Shown in pieces: positions 57,246-64,000 of a DNA stretch of 64,000 bases. The translations under genes and the position numbers were made by a program. Under the pieces are notes generated by a model. That model made no database searches and had not been told where the DNA came from. It worked only from the letters and a program-made list of their open reading frames with translations. Each line of letters opens with the position of its first letter. Position 1 is the first letter of the stretch. This DNA is from Brasenia schreberi (lineage: Eukaryota > Streptophyta > Magnoliopsida > Nymphaeales > Cabombaceae), in assembly GCA_036023115.1 (NCBI GenBank), contig JAYKKT010000076.1, positions 1,426,001 through 1,490,000 on the forward strand, in the 5' to 3' direction.

Positions 57246-59243
57246 TCTAATACCTGAAATTAAAAATGACAGGTTACCTTGCCCATCAACGCCAAAATTG
57301 GTAGGTGCTTGATCGTTGCCTTTTTTGTTCATGCAATCTTCTCTTTCCGGGGAATTTGCCTCCTTTCAGTCCAAATTTATATATGGCAGGTTTCAAACAC
57401 TTTATAAAAAATATTTTATATTTAAAAACATCAAATTTAATGAAATCTTCAAATATTATTTTGAAAAAACATTAGGTTTCATTCCCAATTTTTGTTTGCA
57501 AGGGTGACCTACTTTTGCTCTGTGAGTCCGTCTATAACCACCTTGACCATTTAACCCTTCTCATAGGTGTGGTGTATCGAACCACTTTAACCACTTCAAT
57601 GGGTGTAAGGTGTTGAACCATTTTAACCCTTGGTAATGAGACCCTTCTCAATCGGGCGAATTTCTGAGGTCTGGTTTGATTTAATTTATTTTTGAATATT
57701 AGGAGTTTTGGAATTTCATAAATTTATACTTTGCAAACATTTTGAGTTTGATTCCCAATGTTACCTTTTTCATTTGTTTATATCAAATGAATTGTTTAAA
57801 ATCATCATTTCTTTGAAGGTAATCACTTAAAAAAGGCAAAATCCTGCTGATTTGATCATAAGGGTAAAATCGTCATTTTTATAAAAAATTGTCCAAATTC
57901 ATATTTTGCTGAAAGGGATGCAATATTCCATCATTTTGAGGCTGTTATAAAATTTTGATACCAAAACGAGCTCATTTGATGCATTTTATTTAAAATCCAA
58001 AGATGCCAAAAATAACTAGTTTTCTAAACGGTAAAAATTTTTTATTTAAATTTTTTTGGGTGTTTATAGTGTGTTTCCAAAATTTACTTTAGAGTTAATT
58101 TGCATCAAACAAAACGTGCACTTGATCTAAAGAATGAAAAATTTCCAAGTTCTGAAAAATAGAAACTGGTTCTGTTTTGAGAGCTTGTTTCAAGATTTTT
58201 TAAAGCAGTCTTGAGATCTCCAAAATTCATGAAAATTTTGTAGTATATAGAAAAGAATATGAAGATTTTGGGACTATTTTTATTTATTTTTTTGTGCTGT
58301 AATTTTATAGAATTAAATATGAGAAATGACTCTGCTTAGGCATTCAGAATGTTCTATTACAGAAATATAGAGGTCTAAAGAAACTTCTGTATTTCAGTGC
58401 ATAGAGCTCCGATTTTTATTAATTTAGTTTTACTGAAAAACTATGGATGTCAGCTTTCTAATGACTAGTTTCAACCGATTTAACTCACTATAAACAAAGT
58501 TATTAGAAGATTACCCAACCTCTATTGCAGGAAACACAAACTGTACAGACTTGACTTTGAATTTTTTTTATTTTCCTCTATTTTATTTACAATGCTACAC
58601 GGCCCTAAAATTCTTGAAACTTTATTATGAGTGGGCAGTGTGAGATTCGGTGTACAAAATTTCAGATTATTTGGAGCAGAGATTCAAAATTGAAAAATAC
58701 AAGATTAGACATATAAGGGATGTTGAAAACAGAATTTTAGTTTTTAAAGCATACATGAATGCATTCATCCGAAATTAAAAGATAATCACAGCAAATTCAA
58801 AGTAAAGGACTAAGGGGTAATGAATTGAAATATGTTTATACCTTAAGCATAGAGGATTAGGAGACATAAGAGGATATAGCATATAGAGAGGTAGAGAAAC
58901 TTGAAATCAAACAAGTAGAATGCGTAAATATAAAAAGAATAAAATGAACAATATTTCTACTCTATTACATCATAGGGGGAGACTAATGCTCCATTAATAC
59001 AACCTCTTTTTAATTGAATAAGAAGGAGAGATTTAGATCTGCAAAAAAGAAGGATCAAATTTACAATGGCCTCCAATGGACGATGGCTCAAAGAAGGGGT
59101 CGATTCTCTTCTTCCCCTCTTCTCTAACTCTCTCTTTCTTTCTCTCTCCTTTTCTCTCTTCCTCTCTCTCTTGGGCTCCCTCTACACGTCCTTCAATACT
59201 CCTTCAATCCCTTCAATTCTAGAAATGAGCTCCCAAGAGCCCT

Positions 59244-59250
59244 TTTTATA
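59244..59250 (-). promoter_or_regulatory. LTR TATA box (E4 5' LTR)
   Basis: TATAAAA on the minus strand in GGCCTATAAAAAGGGC, with a GA-rich tract (59108-59172) 70 bases downstream. Confidence 0.7.
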
Positions 59251-59389
59251 GGCCTCAAGAGGGGAGCCCTAGAGGCTTCCAAGATGTGGATTGGGCCAAG
59301 CTCTTTGGCCCAATCTCTTACTCCAACTCCATGGTTGCCCATGTGTTCATGTGGGCCTTGGCCTGGTCCCCTTTGTGTGATGTGGGTTA

Positions 59390-59599
59390 GTCAAGATGGG
59401 TTGGGTCTAGGTGACTTGGTTAGACCAAGGTCAAAGGGGGTTTGGTTAAGGCGAGTTTAGTCAAGAGAGTTCGGCCAAGGCTTGGCCAAAGGGCCTTGGT
59501 CAAGATCGACCGAAGTGGCTCAATCAAGGATGGCCAAGGGATTTTGGTCTAGGTTTTTCAAGGTAGTTTGGTCAAACAAAGTCAATGTGGTGTGGTCAA
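59390..59599 (-). promoter_or_regulatory. Cluster of seven W-box cores (TTGAC) in U3 of E4 LTR
   Basis: GTCAA on the plus strand (TTGAC in promoter sense) lies at 59390, 59430, 59460, 59499, 59571, 59581 and 59595. All are in the same sense, 140-350 bases upstream of the TATA box. TTGAC is the core of the WRKY-factor W-box. Binding is inference. Confidence 0.6.
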
Positions 59600-60635
59600 G
59601 TAAAGCCAAGGTGGTTTTGATTAAGAATTGTCCGACCAAAGAGGTAAGTGGGTTCAGTTGGACTTGATATGGGTCTGATTTGATGCACTTGGGTGTGGCT
59701 CAACCAAGTTCAATTTGAGGCAGCTTTGTGCCATGCTTGGTGAGGTCTTAACTTCATTTGAGCCACGTATTTGACTTTCCTTAATCCATAGCTGAGCTCG
59801 GTCATGGTTTGATGCGGGCTTGTTTCGACTGTCTCCTTGATCCTCGCTCCCATCCTCATTTTTTCTTATCCTTGATTTGATTTTCATCCCTTTTCATTTA
59901 TGGTTTCAAATATTTTCTTTTTGATTATTTAAAACCATTTCATTTGATATATATTTGAAAACATCGAGTTTTAACGAAATCTTCAAATATTCTTTTTGGA
60001 AAACAATTGAGTCTCATTCTCAATGTTTGTTTGCACGGGTGACCTGCTTTCGCTCCATAAGTTAGTCTTTACAGTTTTAACTACTTTAACCCTTTGTTGG
60101 GTGTAAGGTGTCGGACCACTTTAACCCTTGATGGGTATAGGGTGTTAGACCATTTTAACCCTTGATGGGTGTAGGGTCCCGGAATAGGATTATCCTCAAT
60201 CAGGCGAGTTTTTGAGGCTTGATTTGGATTTGTTTGGTTTTTATTTTAAAAGATTTTGTAATTTTATAAATTTGATATTTTGTAAATATTTTGTGGGTTT
60301 TGTTCTCAATGTCTCATTCTCATTTGTCTCTTTGAAGAAAATTTGTTTGAAACCATCATTTCTTTGAAGAAAATCATTTGAAAAGTAAAATCCTGCCAAT
60401 TTGGGCTTAAGGGCAAAGCAGTCATTTTTTTGGCTCTTTGTCAAAATGGGATTTTTTTTAGAGGAGTGCCATTTATCCTTATTTTGAGGCTGCTACGAAA
60501 TTTTGGTGTGAAAATAAGTTTGTTTAAGGTGTCTTTATTTGAAAACTCTTAAAAGACCCAAAACCGTAATTTTTTTCTTAAAAAAGCAAAATTTCTAAAA
60601 ATCAAATGTTTTAAGAAAATTTTTGGTTGTTTACA

Positions 60636-61406
60636 GCCGAGAGACTTATTATACCGTAGGTGGGTGAATTGCCTTTTTTCAAACTTATCAGACCATATGG
60701 GTCAACAAGATGTCTAGGACTTCCGTGAGTGGTTGTCCTAGGTGGGTGAATTGCCTTTTTTCAAACTTTTTTTGGTCTTTTCTAAATTGTTTTTGTTCGG
60801 ATGGTTTGGAGGGTCCGACCGAGCTTGGCTGTACTCAGACGTTTGCCATTTTTTGGGTTTTCACTCCTCTCGATGCATGTGGCCCATATGCCCCAGGTTT
60901 TTCAAATCTAGTTTTTTGAAAACTCTTTCCTTACCATAGATCTTCATATACTCCTTTTTTAAATTGGCTTCGAAGAGTGAAGCCTTTTTCATCAACTTTT
61001 GAAAAATTGAGATCTAATGGAGGGAGAGGGGTTCTTTTAAATCCATTTTAAAATTTTCTAGCATGAGCATTACTACACACCCTTCAGATATGGGCTCCCT
61101 AACTTGGCCCAAAAGTGACCTCCATCTAACGATGAATGCGTATGATCCTCGTTAGGTGTCTATTTGGTGTCTCTCAAGGTGTTTAAAGTGGGGGTGACTT
61201 CCACATTATGGGAAAACCGTTGCATGAAACAATTCGTCAAATCTTCAAAACTGACGAATTGACTCAAGTCATAGGAAGCCAACCATTTTTAGGCATTTCC
61301 CTTGAGAGAATGGAGGAACCAGTATACCCATTTTGAAGAGTCCCTTTTCTTTTTATAGGCTCTTCGAGAAAATAGTTGGAGATGGGATCTAGGATCTCCA
61401 TTTTTG
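60636..61406 (-). pseudogene. Tat-like gag fragment (separate element)
   Basis: Minus-strand reading in mixed frames gives SSKWVYWF, KWLASYD, FEDLTNCFMQRFSHNVEVTP and TLNTLRDTK, matching E2 gag at 24085-24552. The 60700-60950 part aligns with 23720-23960. It is cut on the left by E4 (LTR end 60635) and on the right by the LTR fragment at 61407. Stops and frameshifts are present. Confidence 0.78.
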
Positions 61407-62034
61407 ACTTCGTTAAACGATTGTGGACAAGTGAGTTCTTATCGACGTAGGCCTTCTTGAATCGACGCTGAAGGGTCAGCTTAGATGCTTGGAAAATTAT
61501 TTGAAATCCGTTAAATTTTGAAAAAAACAATATCCTACTTTGAAAGTTTGAAGAAATCATGATTTAGTTCTTGACTTTGGAAAATTTTAGGTTATGAAAA
61601 ACAGAAACTAGTTCTATTTTCACAGACGTGTTCTCTGATTTTTTAAAAATATTTTTGGGTTTTCAAAAATTCTGAAAATTTAACAGAGGACAGACATTTA
61701 TATATAAAATCAGAAAATATTTTTGCTTCAGATTTTGTTGCTATAGATTATCATAATTAAATCTAGAACTACACATCATTTAGGTACTCGGAACAGACCT
61801 GTACCAGAACAACAGAAGTTCATAAAAACCAAGATATTTCGGTACTTAGACCTTCAAATTTTGTGAAATTGGTCTTGTTGGAAAGGTATAGATATCAGAT
61901 TTCTAAAGAGACCATTTTCAATCAATTTGGCTCATTATGCTCAGAGATATTAAAAAACTAGCAGACATATCTCACACAAATTTCTAACTTTTAGAACCTA
62001 TTCTGGTTTTTGTAAATCTTTCCAGATTTAATTG
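61407..62034 (-). repeat. Truncated family B LTR fragment
   Basis: Matches 54635-55265 of the solo LTR (TGTGGACAAGTGAGTTCTTA, AATCATGATTTAGTTCTTGA, GGTTTTTGTAAATCTTTCCA). About 110 bases of the U5 end are missing on the left and everything beyond the AGATTTAATTG junction on the right. No terminal duplications, so it was joined by recombination or deletion. Confidence 0.82.
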
Positions 62035-63942
62035 CTTGGGCGTGGACTTGGCTTTGGGCTGCAAACGGGAGCTCCGCGAAGGTAGGTGATCAAGGGTGCT
62101 GGCCGGCTGCAAGTGGGGCGCGGGATAGGTGCCTCGAAGGTGGCCGGTGGCAAGTAGATGGCGCCTCCAAGTAGGGGGTTTAAAGTGGCTGAATGAGTGG
62201 GTTCTTAGGGTCACTAGGGGAGTTGAGAGTTTAGGGAAACTGGACCTAGAAGGTGAGCTGGTAGGAAGGCCGAATGGGACACCTAGGGGAAAACTGAATG
62301 GGAAAGGATGGCTAGGTACTGGCCGGCAGTTTGGGCTATGCTGGGTTCGGCTAGGTTAAAGTGGTGGTGGCAAAGGGGCTGAGATGAAGGTAGGATGGGT
62401 GGCTAAGAGTGGAGAGGTGGAAGAGAGGGGCTTTGAGGGAGTTTGGGGTACTTACCGAATAGGGAGAGGTGGCAGATGAAGTGGGAAGCAGGCGGGCAGG
62501 TGGCTGTTGGCTGGTTCGGTTGGGTGGAGGTGATGGCGTCCGGCTTAGGGATGGTGGTGGTGGATGGAAGAGGGAAGGTGGCGGTGCAGGTGGAGCTGAT
62601 GGAGCAGGTGGAGCAGGCGGACAGGTTGGAGAGTGGAGTCGGCTGGGCTGAGGTGAGGGCTCCCACTTAGAAAACCCGCCCACAAGGAGGGGGGTTTAAA
62701 TAGGGGATGGGTAGGTCGGTTAAGGCTGGGCTGAGGGTAGTGGTTAGGTGGTTTAGGTAGGGTGGTATGTAGATAAGGTGGGCTGGAAAGGGTTGGGCCA
62801 GATATTTTAAAACTAGGGGTTTGGGTAAATCGTGGGCTAAGGGTGGTATGGGGTTTAGGGGTTTAGGGCTAGGTTAGGTGGTGGGGTTTTAGGGTGAGGT
62901 TTAGTGAGCTAGGTTAGGTGATTAGGCTAGGTTTAGGCTAGGATTAGGGAAATTAATCTAGGTTTAGGGAAGGATTAGGGAAGTGGGTTAGGTGATTAGG
63001 TTGGGATTAGGCCGGGATTAGGGAAGTGGGTTAGGTGATTAGGCTAGGATTAGGGGTGGATTAGGGGTTTAGGCTAGGATTAGTCATTTTGGGTTAGGTT
63101 TAGGTGAAGGAGCTCTCTTAGCATGGCCCATAGACCTTGATCACCCCATGTTGGTGCAGCCCTAGGTTAGGTTTTAGCTAATTACAAGCTTAAACCCACT
63201 CAATTAGGCTAACCCACATGATTAACCCAAACTTGACACACAAGTCAAGCTTAATACAACACTCTTGATATTTTTCACCCCCCCACTCTCTCTCATGCCC
63301 AATATCCCACGTGAATCTCAAGTGGGCCCCACCTCCATTTATGAGAAGGTGATGTGGGCCATGGATATGGATATTGGATTGGATCTCTGGATCCAAATCC
63401 AAATCCCAATCCACATATGGGTTTGGATTGGAATCTGGATATATATGGTCCAGATTCAATCCAAACTGAACTTTGACTCCTTCGAGCTGGGTTCGAAACG
63501 GACGATTCGTGCGGGGCCTGACAGCATCAGTACTCCGTCTGCGTTGGGTCTTCGCCAACATAGTCGTTCGCCTCCGTTTCTGCCTTCCGGAGATGACTTC
63601 AAATGCTATTTTGGTAAGAACAGGGTCTTGGACGTTCGAGATCCTGGGGTGTGAATCAGATACAAGAGTTGTTGTGCCGGGCTCGACAGGTGCTCCGGTT
63701 CCAGGCTCTTCTTGGCTCTCCTGGTCCTGTCTTGATCGGGCCAAGCCACTTTGGGGTTTCAAAACATGTTTTTAAAAGGTTTTAAAAGCTATAATGTATA
63801 TTTTCGAAATATAGAGTTCAAAACGTATGTACAGGGTTGTCTGGAAGGCTCCTGGGTTTCCAAACTCAAAATGGCCCTTTGGGGCTGCTTTTACAAAACC
63901 AGATGGATTTTGAGAAATTCATGGGATTTCGGGGTGTTTACA
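62035..63942 (-). repeat. 3' LTR of E5, truncated
   Basis: 1908 bp corresponding to the first 2 kb of the E1 LTR (1988-4010), in reverse. It keeps the GGATTTGGAT region (63360-63470), the TTAGG-rich tract (62840-63080), a TATA-like CTATTTAAA (near 62700) and the GGTGG-rich region. It ends at 62035 in sequence matching E1 near 4010, so R/U5 with the 107 bp repeats is lost. Confidence 0.88.
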
Positions 63943-63975
63943 GATGCCCCTCTTTGGCCTTGTCCAAATAGATTT
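63943..63975 (-). promoter_or_regulatory. Polypurine tract and palindrome (E5)
   Basis: AAAGAGGGGCATC on the minus strand (63943-63955) directly precedes the LTR. CCAAAT/ATTTGG around two bases lies just upstream (about 63962-63975), as in E1 and E2. Confidence 0.82.
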
Positions 63976-64000
63976 GGATAAGGGCAAAGATGACAAACAC

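Larger units (their letters stand above)
54520..58068 (-). mobile_element. Solo LTR, family B, inserted in E4 5' LTR
   Basis: The 3549 bp LTR is bounded by TGTAGACG and TGTTTATA on the plus strand, with GTGTG on both sides (54515-54519 and 58069-58073). The U5 end (54520-54720) is the close reverse complement of the solo LTR end at 17380-17575, and both share the TATAAACACCC start. TATA box at 55884-55890 and GA tract at 55716-55789 (minus). It contains a 21 bp minisatellite at 57111-57245. No coding sequence. Confidence 0.92.
50405..60635 (-). mobile_element. E4: deleted Tat-like element with a nested solo LTR
   Basis: From right to left on the minus strand: 5' LTR (58069-60635 plus 54333-54519, split by a solo LTR), primer-binding site, gag N-terminus, linker region, the last part of integrase, 3' UTR, and a remnant of 3' LTR (50405-50545). 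Capsid, protease, RT and RNase H are absent, so the internal region is only about 3.8 kb. It is either a non-autonomous derivative or a deleted copy. Its right edge abuts a gag relic of another element at 60636. Confidence 0.8.
58069..60635 (-). repeat. 5' LTR of E4, main part (family C-like)
   Basis: It continues the LTR from 54519 and ends on the plus strand with TGTTTACA at 60628-60635. It aligns with the E2 LTR (for example 58560-58760 with 8720-8920, 59060-59280 with 9250-9480). TATA box at 59244-59250 and CT-rich tract at 59108-59172 (GA in the transcript). U3 contains the GTCAA cluster (59390-59599) and a 39 bp repeat of CATTTTAACCCTTGATGGGT (60078-60180). Confidence 0.85.
62035..64000 (-). 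mobile_element. E5: family A Tat-like element, 3' end, inverted relative to E1
   Basis: On the minus strand: sequence upstream of the polypurine tract at the right edge, the tract, then a 3' LTR truncated at 62035. The LTR start (63942 leftward, TGTAAACACCCCGAAATCCC) and the next 170 bases differ from E1 at only about one base in eight. Coding parts lie to the right of the window. Confidence 0.9.

Overview
This is a repeat-dominated stretch of a large flowering-plant nuclear genome. The evidence is nested LTR retrotransposons of the plant Ty3/gypsy Tat type (second RNase H domain, 2.5-3.4 kb LTRs), Ty1/copia elements, an RTE-type LINE with a (GTT)n tail, and a decayed, intron-retaining copy of a plant bHLH-MYC_N regulator of the RSS3 type. 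I cannot name the species. I see no intact host gene; every coding region is partial or carries stops and frameshifts.

Left part (1-25634). The window opens in the integrase of a plus-strand Tat-like element (E1) that ends in a 3.4 kb 3' LTR (1988-5384). E1 abuts the broken reverse transcriptase of a minus-strand copia element (C1, 5385-8025). C1 is in turn cut by a second Tat-like element (E2, minus strand, 8026-25634). E2 still shows 3' LTR, polypurine tract, integrase, dual RNase H, RT, G-patch linker, protease, gag and a truncated 5' LTR. Three later insertions sit inside E2, each with a target-site duplication (TSD): a solo LTR at 14648-17575 (TSD GTCAT), a 247 bp LINE 3' end at 18304-18550 (21 bp TSD), and a solo LTR at 20254-23531 (TSD GTTGG).

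Middle part (25635-50404). An unassigned region and a compound microsatellite lead to a 5'-truncated LINE (28181-28919, exact 23 bp TSD) beside a decayed plus-strand Tat gag. Next comes a degenerate 1.9 kb tandem duplication (about 29660-33255). A complete but dead copia element (C2, minus strand, LTRs at 35085-35440 and 43558-43899) carries a nearly full-length dead RTE LINE (about 39700-42600). Beyond a 264 bp tandem duplication and TA microsatellites lies the RSS3-like pseudogene (44671-45833, minus), then about 4 kb of low-repeat DNA with a candidate tRNA-derived SINE.

Right part (50405-64000). A minus-strand Tat derivative (E4) has lost most of gag, protease, RT and RNase H. Its 5' LTR is split by another solo LTR (54520-58068, TSD GTGTG). 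E4 lies in a gag fragment of yet another Tat element. After a recombined LTR fragment, the window ends in an inverted relative of E1 (E5, 62035-64000).

The retrotransposon copies can be compared with one another. This reveals conserved RNA-level structures in otherwise decayed sequence: a U5 hairpin with compensatory base changes in three LTR families, a palindrome just before the polypurine tract, and a 3' UTR hairpin. It also reveals a shared promoter layout of TATA box followed by a GA-rich tract.
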